Part shown: in pieces, positions 1-7,858 of the stretch
Layout of the letters: each line of letters opens with the position of its first letter
Numbering within the stretch: the first letter of the stretch is position 1
Assembly: GCA_030613055.1 (NCBI GenBank)
Contig: JAUWMR010000049.1
Coordinates: 1 to 33,100 of the forward strand
Length of the DNA: 33,100 nucleotides
Reading direction: 5' to 3'
Source of the DNA: Desulfobacteraceae bacterium
GTDB taxonomy: Bacteria > Desulfobacterota > DSM-4660 > Desulfatiglandales > Desulfatiglandaceae
Translations under genes and position numbers: made by a program
The notes under the pieces: generated by a model
Told to the model about the DNA's origin: nothing
The model's input: the letters and a program-made list of their open reading frames with translations, nothing else
Databases searched by the model: none

Positions 1-120
1 TGCAATTATCATCCCGATCATAAAATAGGAAAGCCCCATCTGCCTGAAGGCGAGAATCAAAAAATAATCGTAATATTGCTGGTTTTTCAGAAAGCCATAG
101 AGGCTGAATCTCTTTAACAT
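1..120 (-). CDS. MFS transporter, N-terminal fragment (runs off the left edge)
   Basis: Translating the minus strand from the ATG at 120 gives 40 uninterrupted codons to the window edge. The peptide begins MLKRFSLYGFLKN and runs into a hydrophobic first membrane helix (LILAF...MIGMIIA). Together with the FLKNQ...YFLILAF...GLSY pattern this resembles the start of major facilitator superfamily permeases, which export or import small solutes across the inner membrane. Only the first helix is visible, so the substrate cannot be guessed. Family assignment is by pattern memory from a short fragment and is moderate at best. Confidence 0.55.
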   Translation of the reverse strand, partial: MLKRFSLYGFLKNQQYYDYFLILAFRQMGLSYFMIGMIIA

Positions 121-222
121 TCAGGTGTCCCCTGCATGATCTTTTATTTTCTCATTAATCAGTTTTAATACCTTCGTTTGTCAGTCCTGCTTGGAGCGGG
201 ATTTAACCTAATTTGATTTTAA

Positions 223-366
223 AATATCGAATATCGAATTTCGAACCGCAGAAATTTTAATGACCTCGTAAAAAGTCAAAATCACGTCACTCCCGCGAAG
301 AGCTTGCCCCAGCGAAGGGAGGGGCGGGAGTCCATATTTGGAAGTCGCGGCTAAAGCCGCTCCTAC
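223..366. repeat. Cluster of short interspersed repeats (ATATCGAA direct repeats, half-MITE, REP-like hairpin)
   Basis: This 279-bp gap (121-399) has no gene. It holds direct repeats of the ATATCGAA type (223-245), then 261-335, which resembles the left half of the MITE at 12817-12993 (TCGTAAAAAGTC followed by GTCACTCCCGCGAAG and GGGCGGGAGT). After that comes a GTCGCGGCTAAAGCCGC hairpin at 344-360 ending GCTCCTAC, a REP form common in several proteobacteria. Only the left end of the MITE is present, so it is a decayed or partial copy. Confidence 0.55.
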
Positions 367-399
367 AGAGGAAGGTGTACTGTTACCTGTTTTTCCCTC

Positions 400-1158
400 T
401 CAGAGAAAAGTCCTTTGTATAAGTTTTAAGGCAAAGAGTAACAGGACCACTCCAAAGATCCGGCGTACAGTTCGGCCTTTTAATTTTTCCGCCATTACTC
501 TCGATCCTAACTGCCCGCCAATAAATGAAAAGACCGCTGCCGTGAGGATGAATTTCCAGTCGGTAGCGGCTAATGAAATGTGTGTAATAAAGCCGCTAAA
601 CGATGAAAATATGACAACGAAGATGGTAGTCGCAGCGGCGGTCTTGGTAGGCACCTTCAGGACATAAATCAAAAGAGGCACGATAAAAACCCCTCCGCCA
701 ATACCAAGGAGTCCGGCCATAAAACCGACAAATACCCCTATGCCTCCCCCGACAATAATCCTGCGACTAAGGCTGACTTCCTTTCCGTCTGATTCGTTCT
801 TTTTAGAAAAGAGCATGCGTATTGCCGCCACGATAATGACCATGGCCAAAATTCCCGTAAAAACTCGCAGGTTGATCCGGCCTGTGACCATAGCGCCCAA
901 TGGGGCACAAAGGGTGGAAGTAACAAGCAGGGGCAAACCGACTTTCACATCCACCATTTTTTTCCTGAAATATGTTATAGCCGCGGAAGCAGCGGCAATA
1001 CCGTTTAAGAAAAGCGATGCTGATACGGCTGTTGTCACAGGGAAGCCCAACAGGACAAAAAGCGGAGAAAATACAAGCCCTCCCCCTAACCCAATCATGG
1101 TCAGGATGAAGGAGGCCGTGAAAATAATGACTAACAGTAAAATAAGAGGCATGGACAT
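400..1158 (-). CDS. TauE/SafE-family membrane permease (sulfite/sulfoacetate exporter type)
   Basis: An integral inner-membrane protein of 252 aa, the usual length for TauE/SafE (COG0730) permeases, which export sulfite, sulfoacetate or other organosulfur anions. The family's internal duplication is visible: GLGGGLVFSP at residues 23-32 and GLLGIGGGVFIVP at 149-161, each opening one half of the roughly 8-helix fold. A better start may be the second ATG (1152), which sits 7 nt after an AGGAG; the first ATG is only 2 nt from it. It lies 30 bp behind the small hypothetical gene and padR, so it is probably the effector gene of a PadR-controlled operon. Substrate is unknown. Confidence 0.85.
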   Translation of the reverse strand: MSMPLILLLVIIFTASFILTMIGLGGGLVFSPLFVLLGFPVTTAVSASLFLNGIAAASAAITYFRKKMVDVKVGLPLLVTSTLCAPLGAMVTGRINLRVFTGILAMVIIVAAIRMLFSKKNESDGKEVSLSRRIIVGGGIGVFVGFMAGLLGIGGGVFIVPLLIYVLKVPTKTAAATTIFVVIFSSFSGFITHISLAATDWKFILTAAVFSFIGGQLGSRVMAEKLKGRTVRRIFGVVLLLFALKLIQRTFL

Positions 1159-1188
1159 TCTCCTTTCTTCAGGTCAGCAGAGGCATAT

Positions 1189-1518
1189 TTACTTATCCGG
1201 CGCCCACCACATGACAGCGGCCCTGTTTTTCTCTCTAAAAATGCCGTCTTCAGACTCTTTCAACAAATATTCACTTATCTTCTCTTTGACCGCTTCATCA
1301 ACTTCTGTGAAGCGACCGATAAAACCAGCCACATTTCTAATTTGTCCTTCCAAATCCCGCGCAAAGGTATAATCGAAATATCTGACACTTACCAGTCTTC
1401 CCCATTCGCGAAGAATTACATATGCGAAATAGTCGGCATCCGGCTCAAACTGGCCCGTGTATTTCTGATTCCATGCATCTTTCCAGTTTATGCGATGATT
1501 AAGGTCTCTTCTTTTCAT
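1189..1518 (-). CDS. Small soluble hypothetical protein in the padR-tauE operon
   Basis: A 109-aa, aromatic-rich soluble protein with no signal peptide or membrane segment. I do not recognise a family. Its start overlaps the padR stop by 20 bp, and a GGAG lies about 10 nt upstream of the ATG inside padR. It ends 30 bp before the TauE gene. This tight packing argues that it is a real, co-expressed gene between regulator and permease. The W/Y-rich segments (NWKDAWNQKY, AVMWWAP) could form a ligand-binding surface, but that is only a guess. Confidence 0.7.
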   Translation of the reverse strand: MKRRDLNHRINWKDAWNQKYTGQFEPDADYFAYVILREWGRLVSVRYFDYTFARDLEGQIRNVAGFIGRFTEVDEAVKEKISEYLLKESEDGIFREKNRAAVMWWAPDK

Positions 1519-1813
1519 TTTTTACAATCTCCTCATATAACTCTACAATCTTGGCCTTGACCTTATCGAGTTGTGCCAGGCCGGCCGGGGTAATACGGTA
1601 GTACTTACGTTGCTTATGGTTTACCGTTCTGCTCTCAAAGGTCAAAAGATTCAGTTTTACCATCTTAGCTAAGGTGGGATAAAGGGTTCCCGGACTTAGT
1701 TTATAGCCATGTCTTGCAAGTTCTTCAATCAGGCCGATGCCGTAAACCTCATCTTCTGCGGCATGGTAGAGAATGTGAAGCTTGATAAAAGCCAGGTCAA
1801 TTTCTCGGATCAT
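1499..1813 (-). CDS. PadR-family transcriptional regulator
   Basis: A 104-aa winged-helix repressor starting at the ATG at 1813 (peptide MIREIDLAFIKLHIL). The PadR signature is clear: an N-terminal helix with LHILYHAAEDEVYGIGLIEEL, the recognition segment KLSPGTLYPTLAKM, the wing KQRKYYRITPAGLAQL, and a short C-terminal dimerisation helix. This is the small subfamily-1 form. A TTG-initiated extension to 1864 is possible (GGAG 3 nt upstream) but less likely. PadR proteins usually repress their own operon and respond to phenolics or other small molecules. The downstream genes are an unknown protein and a TauE/SafE exporter, suggesting ligand-induced export. Confidence 0.85.
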   Translation of the reverse strand: MIREIDLAFIKLHILYHAAEDEVYGIGLIEELARHGYKLSPGTLYPTLAKMVKLNLLTFESRTVNHKQRKYYRITPAGLAQLDKVKAKIVELYEEIVKNEKKRP

Positions 1814-1912
1814 AGCGCTCTCGTTTATATATATTTCCAGAAAATGAATTTGGAGATTTTTCAATTACTCCAAAAACTTCTTCTTGCAGGCTATATCTTA
1901 TGTCGATATCTA

Positions 1913-1941
1913 TATATATTATCGGTATTCGATAATGTCAA
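1913..1941 (-). promoter_or_regulatory. Sigma-70-type promoter with a palindromic operator in the spacer (padR operon)
   Basis: On the minus strand TTGACA (1941-1936) is followed by a 17-bp spacer and TATATA (1918-1913), close to the sigma-70 consensus with ideal spacing. The spacer (1919-1935) is itself an inverted repeat, TTATCG-AATAC-CGATAA. A further ATATCGAC/AAGATAT-like sequence lies just downstream. PadR regulators bind AT-rich dyads, so this is a likely autoregulatory operator. Binding itself is inferred. Confidence 0.7.
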
Positions 1942-2054
1942 GCACCAACCTTGATGAAACCGTAAAAAAAATCGTGCACACAGCGCGCCTTGAATCCCTG
2001 GCTCCTGATCATCATTTTCAAGGAACCAGCCTGGCGGCTTGAAAAGTATGTTCT

Positions 2055-2060
2055 TATAAT
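2055..2060 (+). promoter_or_regulatory. Candidate -10 box for the KamA-family gene
   Basis: TATAAT is an exact -10 consensus 62 bp upstream of the proposed TTG start. No good -35 is visible at 16-18 bp. If it is functional, transcription would begin near 2067. That excludes the ATG at 2063 as the start and favours the TTG at 2117 with its AGGAG at 2106-2110. Confidence 0.35.
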
Positions 2061-2116
2061 CTATGTTTAACACCTATCCCCCACTGCCGGGGAGTGGGAA
2101 TACACAGGAGCGAGCC

Positions 2117-3184
2117 TTGACAATACAAACCTCAAATAACCGAAAACAAACTTTATGGAAGCAGATCCTTTCTCAAAGCATTACAACACCCCGGGACCTG
2201 CCTGCATGGTTTGAAATAGATGTGCCGGCGCTCAAAAAAGTAGTTGCCCGTTATCCCATGCGTATCAATCCCTACTATCTGAGCCTGATAAAACAGAAAG
2301 ATGACCCCATATACAAACAATGCGTTCCGGATATAAGGGAGATCAGTATTGAAAAGGGATATGAAGACCCCTTGAATGAAGAAGCTCTCTCACCGGTTTC
2401 AGGCCTTACCCACCGGTATCCGGACCGGGTTCTTTTTATGGTATCGGCCCGGTGCGCCGTGTATTGCAGGTTCTGCAACCGCAAAAGAAAAGTCGGGCGC
2501 GCCTCCATGGTAACAAAAAAGTCAATAAAGGAGGGTCTTTCATACATCCGGAGCAACAAAAGGATCAGGGACGTTCTCCTGTCAGGGGGAGACCCATTCC
2601 TCCTTGGCACCCGGAAACTCTATTATATCTTGAATGAATTGCGCGCAATACCGCATGTTGAGATAATACGAATCGGCACCAGGGTCCCCTGCACCCTCCC
2701 CCAGAGGGTTACAACCCCATTAGCAAAGATGCTTAAAAAATTTCATCCCCTTTATATCCATACCCATTTTAATCACCCTGATGAAATCACGCCTCAAGCC
2801 GCCCTCGCCTGCAGTCGCCTGGCAGACGCTGGAATTCCATTAGGTTGCCAGACCGTGCTACTTAATGGAGTCAATGACGATCCCCTGGTTATGAAAACCC
2901 TGATGCAAAAGCTCCTGAAGATCCGGATTCGTCCTTACTATCTCTTCCAGGCCGATCTGGCTAAGGGGACCTCACATTTCTGGACCCCGGTTAGCAAAGG
3001 CATGGAAATCATATCCAGACTACAGGGCCACACTTCGGGCCTGTGCGTGCCCCATTTTGCAATTGATCTGCCCGGGGGAGGTGGAAAAATACCAATGCTC
3101 CCTGAATTTGTAATAGACTCAAATAAAAAAAGGCTGGTAATAAGAAACTATACTGGAAGACAATACCGGTATCCACTTCATTAA
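2117..3184 (+). CDS. KamA-family radical SAM enzyme (lysine 2,3-aminomutase/EpmB-like)
   Basis: A radical SAM, PLP-dependent aminomutase, cytosolic. With numbering from the ATG at 2063, the [4Fe-4S] cluster motif C131-x3-C135-x2-C138 (CAVYCRFCNRKRK) is followed by the LSGGDP motif. The PLP-binding lysine lies in PGGGGK (K342) near the C-terminus, as in lysine 2,3-aminomutases. The open frame begins at 2063, but an AGGAG six bases before the TTG at 2117 makes that the better start (355 aa). Relatives either make beta-lysine for osmoprotection or modify EF-P. No epmA, efp or kamB neighbour is present, so the substrate is undecided. The gene is transcribed divergently from padR. Confidence 0.85.
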   Translation: MTIQTSNNRKQTLWKQILSQSITTPRDLPAWFEIDVPALKKVVARYPMRINPYYLSLIKQKDDPIYKQCVPDIREISIEKGYEDPLNEEALSPVSGLTHRYPDRVLFMVSARCAVYCRFCNRKRKVGRASMVTKKSIKEGLSYIRSNKRIRDVLLSGGDPFLLGTRKLYYILNELRAIPHVEIIRIGTRVPCTLPQRVTTPLAKMLKKFHPLYIHTHFNHPDEITPQAALACSRLADAGIPLGCQTVLLNGVNDDPLVMKTLMQKLLKIRIRPYYLFQADLAKGTSHFWTPVSKGMEIISRLQGHTSGLCVPHFAIDLPGGGGKIPMLPEFVIDSNKKRLVIRNYTGRQYRYPLH

Positions 3185-3630
3185 AGCCAATATTCCATTA
3201 TTCGTAACAGTTCAGCTCTTTGAAAAAATCGATCACGCATTGTAAGGTCCGCCTGCCGTCTATCGGGAGTCTTTGCAGCACAGCTGAAAAACAGTGAAAT
3301 TGTTGATAATGATTAACCCTACAACGTCACTTACCATTTTAGATGTCATTTCGAGGAGCGAAGCGACGAGAAATCTTAATATAAAACAAATAGTTAAAGA
3401 TTTCTCCCTTCGGTCGAAATGACAACTGTCGATATAGTGTTAATTAGCCGGTAAAAACAAGCGCTGCTCCAATCAAATACAATTTTTCCAAGTGGGATAT
3501 ATTCTGATTCCGTGAACCAATCATTTCATAGTCCAGGCATTTCATGGTACAGTCTGCATTTCCTCTAATTTCCGCCAGATCCTTTTAATACCCTATTGAC
3601 TGCTTTTCCTCCTGAAACTATATATATTTC
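3185..3630. other. Gene-free interval with one palindromic repeat
   Basis: This 446-bp space separates the KamA-family gene from the helicase gene. I see no credible ORF, tRNA or clear intrinsic terminator. It carries the inverted repeat annotated separately at 3344-3424. A GAAAAAATCGATCACG segment (about 3222-3237) recurs upstream of the PpiD-like gene near 13010. Confidence 0.6.
3344..3424. repeat. Interspersed inverted repeat (TGTCATTTCGAGG...CGAAATGACA family)
   Basis: TGTCATTTCGAGGAGCGAAG at 3344 is answered by ...CTTCGGTCGAAATGACA ending at 3424. The arms share AAGATTTCTC and CGAAATGACA in inverted orientation around an AT-rich loop. This palindromic unit is widespread in environmental bacterial genomes. 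It is non-coding and probably a MITE/REP-class element. Confidence 0.65.
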
Positions 3631-5553
3631 ATGGCAAATGACTCCCTTACCGCTCAAGATATTTTGGGGTCGGGCGGTCTTCTGGCCCGATCCCTTGAGG
3701 GCTTTGAATTCCGATCCTCCCAGATACAGATGGCCCTTCTTATCCAGAAGGCCCTTAGGCAGAAGGTTCCGGCAATCGTAGAAGCGGGCACAGGCACGGG
3801 AAAGACCTTCGGCTACCTTGTTCCCATTATTTTGAGCGGAAAAAAGGCCGTCATTTCCACGGGAACCAAGAATCTTCAGGAACAGATCTACAATAAGGAC
3901 CTGCCCCTGTTAAAGAAGTCTGCCCATCTGAATATTGATGCCATGATCATGAAGGGGAGAAGAAATTACCTGTGTCTTCACAGGTATCGCCAGCTCTTTT
4001 CCCAGGCGTCTTTTTTGAAAACAGGCATGGGTGAGATAAGACAAAGGCTGGAAAAATGGCTTAAAAGGACTGAGTTTGCCGACCGTTCGGAACTTTCCTG
4101 GTTAGCGGATGACGACGCCCTCTGGGATGCGCTTTCCTCAACATCAGACCAGTGTTTGGGCTCGGGTTGCATGTTTATTGAAGATTGCTTCTTGAACCGG
4201 CTCCGAAGCAGGGCCGCAAAAGCACAAATCATCATTGTAAATCACTACCTGTTTTTTGCAGATCTCAAAGTCAAAAAAGGCGGATTCGGAGAAATTATCC
4301 CCCGGTTTCAGGTGGCCGTGTTCGACGAGGCCCACAAAATCGAAGAGATCGCGACTGCCTATTTTGGAGAAAGCCTGAGCACCAGACAACTTGAAGAACT
4401 GGTTAATGATCTGGAAAAAGGCATTAAAGATGCCCGGGTTCCCGGTAAAGCAAAGATCAAAAAACAGCTAAATGACATAAAAGCCGCGACCCGGAGACTT
4501 ATGATGTTCTTCGACAACCAGGCTGACAAAGGAAGAATCGGGCACGAGACCCTCAGCCGCATAAGCGAAGGCCCGGCTAAGGAGATACGAAAGGGGCTGA
4601 GATACCTGAAAGAAAAGGAGGGCCTTAATGATTCGGAGAATATGGCCTTGCAAGGCCTGGCGATCAGGGCAGGTGAGTTAGAGCAATTATTGGATGAAAT
4701 TCTTATAATAAGAGGCGGTAACTGGTTGAACTGGTATGAAAGACGGAAAAGGAGCCTTACACTGCACGCATCGCCCCTGAATATATCAGAACACCTTGAT
4801 GAAGCGCTGTATCAAAAACTGCAATCAGTCATATTTACTTCTGCCACACTTTCAACAAATAAGACCTTTGACTATTTTCGCTCACGCCTGGGCCTGCCGG
4901 ATGGCACCCTTGAGGGCAACCATCCCTCCCACTTTGACTTTGAAACCCAGACCCTGTTGTACATACCGAAAGATTTGCCCGGCCCGAATTCGCCCGATTT
5001 TGCACCAATGGTTGCTAAGCGAATTGCGGATATTCTTATGCGAACGAATGGACGTGCCCTGGCCCTGTTTACCAGTTATTATAACCTGAACCTTGTTTAT
5101 CAGATCCTTGAGGGGAGGATTCCGTATACCATGTTCCGGCAGGGCGACGCGCCACGCTCGATGCTGCTTGACGAATTCAGGGACGATATCCACTCCGTTC
5201 TTTTTGCCACGGGTTCTTTCTGGCAGGGCGTAGACGTACCGGGAGAGTCATTGAGCTGCCTGATTATAGACAAACTTCCCTTTGAATCCCCCGGGGAACC
5301 GCTTGTGGCTGCCAGGATTGATGCCATACGTGATAAAGGGGGTAATCCCTTCATAGAGTACCAGGTGCCTGCGGCGATCATATCTCTAAAGCAGGGCCTG
5401 GGAAGACTGATAAGAAAAAACACCGACAGGGGCATACTGTCTGTACTGGACACAAGGATCATGACCAGCAGGTATGGCAGGGTTTTTTTAGAGAGTCTGC
5501 CTGAGATTCCCATCACACATGACCTGTCGGATATTGGTCGCTTTTTTAAATGA
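3631..5553 (+). CDS. dinG: DinG/XPD-type ATP-dependent DNA helicase with Fe-S cluster
   Basis: A 640-aa superfamily 2 helicase expected to unwind 5'-tailed or R-loop DNA. Motifs appear in order: Walker A EAGTGTGKT (51-59, K58), motif Ia STGTKNLQEQ, and four cysteines spaced as in the DinG/XPD Fe-S domain (C115, C175, C180, C186). These are followed by VNHYLFF, the DEAH box (232-235), TSATL (motif III region), GSFWQGVDVPG (motif V) and QGLGRLIRK (motif VI). Length matches the DinG-like YoaA class without an exonuclease domain. No clear Shine-Dalgarno precedes the ATG, but the frame has no better start. It stands alone, with repeats on both sides. Confidence 0.9.
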   Translation: MANDSLTAQDILGSGGLLARSLEGFEFRSSQIQMALLIQKALRQKVPAIVEAGTGTGKTFGYLVPIILSGKKAVISTGTKNLQEQIYNKDLPLLKKSAHLNIDAMIMKGRRNYLCLHRYRQLFSQASFLKTGMGEIRQRLEKWLKRTEFADRSELSWLADDDALWDALSSTSDQCLGSGCMFIEDCFLNRLRSRAAKAQIIIVNHYLFFADLKVKKGGFGEIIPRFQVAVFDEAHKIEEIATAYFGESLSTRQLEELVNDLEKGIKDARVPGKAKIKKQLNDIKAATRRLMMFFDNQADKGRIGHETLSRISEGPAKEIRKGLRYLKEKEGLNDSENMALQGLAIRAGELEQLLDEILIIRGGNWLNWYERRKRSLTLHASPLNISEHLDEALYQKLQSVIFTSATLSTNKTFDYFRSRLGLPDGTLEGNHPSHFDFETQTLLYIPKDLPGPNSPDFAPMVAKRIADILMRTNGRALALFTSYYNLNLVYQILEGRIPYTMFRQGDAPRSMLLDEFRDDIHSVLFATGSFWQGVDVPGESLSCLIIDKLPFESPGEPLVAARIDAIRDKGGNPFIEYQVPAAIISLKQGLGRLIRKNTDRGILSVLDTRIMTSRYGRVFLESLPEIPITHDLSDIGRFFK

Positions 5554-5587
5554 TGAAAGGACAACGACTGAATTTTTGACAGGACAA

Positions 5588-5771
5588 CCCCGCGTTCCGC
5601 GGGGCAGACATGGATAAACAAGATATGGGTCCTGTAAATCGGAATAACAGTCTTGTACGTCGCACCTGTCCGCCGTTCCGGGACAGACAGGCACAGGTAA
5701 GGGGATCAGCCTTTCGCCAAAAACACCGGCGGACAGGCTCCAATTTTCTGGATCAATCCGCCTGAGGCGGA
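5588..5771. repeat. Hairpin-rich repeat cluster after dinG
   Basis: The 261-bp gap between dinG and the AAA ATPase contains no gene. It has a perfect hairpin with 7-bp arms, CCCCGCG-TTC-CGCGGGG (5588-5604), a TGTCC...GGACA dyad near 5668-5686, and TCCGCC-TGA-GGCGGA at 5757-5771 followed by TAAATCTTGCCCAA. The last tract recurs as GGCGGATAAATCTGGCCCA near 11120, so it belongs to a dispersed repeat. Either hairpin could act as a bidirectional transcription stop between the convergent genes, but neither is followed directly by a T-run. Confidence 0.45.
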
Positions 5772-5814
5772 TAAATCTTGCCCAATTTTTTTGAACCTCA
5801 TTGTCAATGCCCCG

Positions 5815-7029
5815 TCACGGAAGTAATGACAGCCAGTGGTCTGCGCTGATTATCATTATTTTCAAATTACCGTTGGAAACAACCTTGCAGGTATCAGCTT
5901 TATTAACAAGCTGAACAGCCGGGATCTTGAACGTGTTTTGAAATTTTATAAGGCTCTTTGCCGCACGATCATCTGATAGTTTGGTTTCAATGAGAAGGAA
6001 TGGGTTTTGATTGTTCAAAAGGAGAAAATCGACCTCTTCCTTATCCCTGTTTCTGATATAATGCAAAGAGAAATTCCCGAGCCCAAGATCATTCCAGTTG
6101 GATACCGCCCGGAAAAGCTCGAGGGCAACCATGTTTTCAAATTTTGCTGCAGGGGAGTCAATTCCTGCATAATCAAAGAGATACAGCTTTTTCTCCTTGG
6201 TTATGGCCCTGGATATTTTCCGGCTCCATGGAGATATTCTGAAAACCATGAAAAAGTTTTCAAAGACCTCAATCCAATTCCTGACGCTGTCAAATGAAAC
6301 ATTAACATCTCTGGCAAGACTTGCCATGGATAACGGGCTTCCGATTTTGGAAGGCAACAGGGAAAAGAGTACTTCTACATCTTCAGAACTGCGAAGCGAT
6401 GCAAGATCACGGATATCCTCGCGTAAGAGCTGTTTTTTGTAGGTGTTTGACCAAATCTGGTAATAATCACCGGTCTCGTTAAGGTATGGATCCGGGAAAC
6501 CGCTGAATTTACTTAACCTGTTCCAGATCAGTTGCGTTTCATTTGGACAGGTGTGAACTTCAATGGGATTGGACAGAAATTGTTCAAGCGACAGGTTATT
6601 GCCTGCAAGCTCGGCAAGAGTAAACGGCCACAGATAAAAAATAAAATATCTTCCGGCTAATGAATCCCCTCCTTTTTGATACATATCGAGCCGACCACTG
6701 CCGGATACAACAAATTTATAATTGCCCTTATCCCGGTCGTATACGCTCTTGAGGTAATTCTTCCAATTTGAATATTTGTGCAGTTCATCAAAGATTATAA
6801 GTGGGCTGGAATTGTCTTTCCTGTAAACCTCTTCATAAAAAGACGGGTTTTCAACCAGTTTTCGCTTCTCGTCAATAATGTCCCAGTTAAAATATAGTGA
6901 ATTATTGAAGTCTTCAGCCAAAATCTGTGTAAATGTAGTTTTACCCGCCTGCCTTGGCCCGGCAATAAAAACCATCTGCCTGTATGTGGAAAGTCTTTTC
7001 CAGATGTTTTCGTATAATTTTCTTTTCAT
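5815..7029 (-). CDS. AAA ATPase with C-terminal DUF4143/PD-(D/E)XK-like domain
   Basis: A 404-aa COG1373-type ATPase. From the ATG at 7029, Walker A is GPRQAGKTT (24-32, K30) and Walker B lies in LIIFDELHKYSNW. The middle is a winged-helix region (PLSMASLARDVNVSFDSVRNWIEV, quoted here only as a landmark: start PLSMASL). The C-terminal DUF4143 part carries EEVDFLL...LLIETKLS, a PD-(D/E)XK nuclease-like pattern. The frame remains open to 7137, but that extension is only the translated palindrome, so 7029 is preferred. These ATPases are abundant in anaerobes and archaea and their role is unsettled (toxin or mobile-element-like behaviour has been suggested). No operon partner is visible. Confidence 0.85.
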   Translation of the reverse strand: MKRKLYENIWKRLSTYRQMVFIAGPRQAGKTTFTQILAEDFNNSLYFNWDIIDEKRKLVENPSFYEEVYRKDNSSPLIIFDELHKYSNWKNYLKSVYDRDKGNYKFVVSGSGRLDMYQKGGDSLAGRYFIFYLWPFTLAELAGNNLSLEQFLSNPIEVHTCPNETQLIWNRLSKFSGFPDPYLNETGDYYQIWSNTYKKQLLREDIRDLASLRSSEDVEVLFSLLPSKIGSPLSMASLARDVNVSFDSVRNWIEVFENFFMVFRISPWSRKISRAITKEKKLYLFDYAGIDSPAAKFENMVALELFRAVSNWNDLGLGNFSLHYIRNRDKEEVDFLLLNNQNPFLLIETKLSDDRAAKSLIKFQNTFKIPAVQLVNKADTCKVVSNGNLKIMIISADHWLSLLP

Positions 7030-7044
7030 GGTTGACAATATAAG

Positions 7045-7084
7045 GCCACAACCTAATATTGTCAAGACAATATTAGGTTGTGGC
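7045..7084. promoter_or_regulatory. Perfect 19-bp-arm palindrome just upstream of the AAA ATPase
   Basis: GCCACAACCTAATATTGTC (7045-7063), a 2-nt AA centre, and GACAATATTAGGTTGTGGC (7066-7084) form a perfect inverted repeat beginning 15 bp before the ATPase start codon. TTGACAATA at 7032-7040 adds another inverted copy of the TATTGTC core, and ATTGTCGA follows at 7090. It could be an operator, a transcript hairpin controlling translation, or an element recognised by the ATPase itself. Confidence 0.75.
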
Positions 7085-7263
7085 TCATTATTGTCGATAT
7101 AGCCGCCGGCAGGACCGCAAGACAACGGAACTCCCATTCAATGTTGTACCTGGAAGAAAATCAGATTCTGGCGGGGTCGAGTAGTAAGAAAGATTGGTGA
7201 AATAGTTAAGTAGTCGAGTAGTCAAATGGGGAAAAGGTATTGGACATAAAAGATAATACAAAA

Positions 7264-7557
7264 CTACTTTTTATAGGCAGAATCGTGATCAGGATGAAGG
7301 GATATGAAACGCAGATAATTGCCTTCTATGGTGAGGGTGGCCCGGAATGAGCGGGTGATTCGTATGGAATAAATGGGATTCCCCTTTCGGGTTTTCATGG
7401 TCTTAATTCGCTCCAGGTTAAGCCCGGAGGAGTGCCTTAGCTGGTCAAAATCCATCCTGGAGAGGGTCCGTAGAGTCTTGATCAGGGCATAGAGTTCATT
7501 TTTTTCTATCTTGAATAGATCTTTCTGAAAATCCGGGAAGTTCAGATCAAGTTTCAA
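7264..7557 (-). CDS. RelE/ParE-like toxin of a type II toxin-antitoxin pair
   Basis: A 97-aa basic protein if translation starts at the TTG at 7557, which overlaps the antitoxin stop by 11 bp and has GGAG 8 nt upstream. A longer reading to 7620 would lie inside the antitoxin gene. The C-terminal half has the RelE/ParE fold pattern: positively charged strand IYSIRITRSFRATLTIEG, then YLRFISLHPDHDSAYKK. Such toxins cut mRNA at the ribosome or poison gyrase; which applies here cannot be told. Translational coupling to the upstream antitoxin fits the usual antitoxin-first arrangement. Confidence 0.75.
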   Translation of the reverse strand: MKLDLNFPDFQKDLFKIEKNELYALIKTLRTLSRMDFDQLRHSSGLNLERIKTMKTRKGNPIYSIRITRSFRATLTIEGNYLRFISLHPDHDSAYKK

Positions 7558-7810
7558 TGTCCTTCTCCAAAGCCGAGATGTTTGTTTCTGAGGGCTTGTT
7601 TTTCGCTTCCCAACGGTCAAAGGCTTTCAGCCGATTTTGAAAGGCTCTATCCTTGAGGAGCTTCATTTCAAATTCACTGATAACCTCAACCGGTTTTAAG
7701 ATAACCGTGCCATCAGGGTATTCATCAACCCGGACTTTTTTACCGGCATATTGTTTGCCAATAGAAATCTGGCCTTGCTTATTAATCTGTTTAACCTGGA
7801 GAGTAGCCAT
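7547..7810 (-). CDS. AbrB/SpoVT-like antitoxin
   Basis: An 87-aa protein with an N-terminal swapped-hairpin AbrB-type region (LQVKQINKQGQISIGKQYAG, then KVRVDEYPDGTVILKPVE) and a charged helical C-terminus that would wrap the toxin. The ATG at 7810 has a strong AAGGAGG 8 nt upstream. It is the first gene of the pair and overlaps the toxin start. AbrB-type antitoxins normally bind their own promoter and repress with the toxin as co-repressor. Family assignment is by pattern. Confidence 0.75.
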   Translation of the reverse strand: MATLQVKQINKQGQISIGKQYAGKKVRVDEYPDGTVILKPVEVISEFEMKLLKDRAFQNRLKAFDRWEAKNKPSETNISALEKDIET

Positions 7811-7858
7811 AGCTTATTGCCTCCTTCTTCATAACTTGTGAGTCGTAAGTTCTCATGT

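Noticed and set aside
740-1372. 210-codon plus-strand open frame
   Set aside because: Antisense to the TauE gene and its upstream neighbour; low-complexity composition, no ribosome site, and the minus-strand genes have clear family signatures.
5757-5795. Intrinsic terminator for dinG or the AAA ATPase
   Set aside because: The TCCGCC/GGCGGA hairpin is short and the T-run starts about 12 bases later; the same tract recurs elsewhere as a repeat, so it is left as a repeat.
7030-7137. 36-codon N-terminal extension of the AAA ATPase
   Set aside because: It only translates the palindrome and lies outside the normal family start; the ATG at 7029 places Walker A at a normal position.
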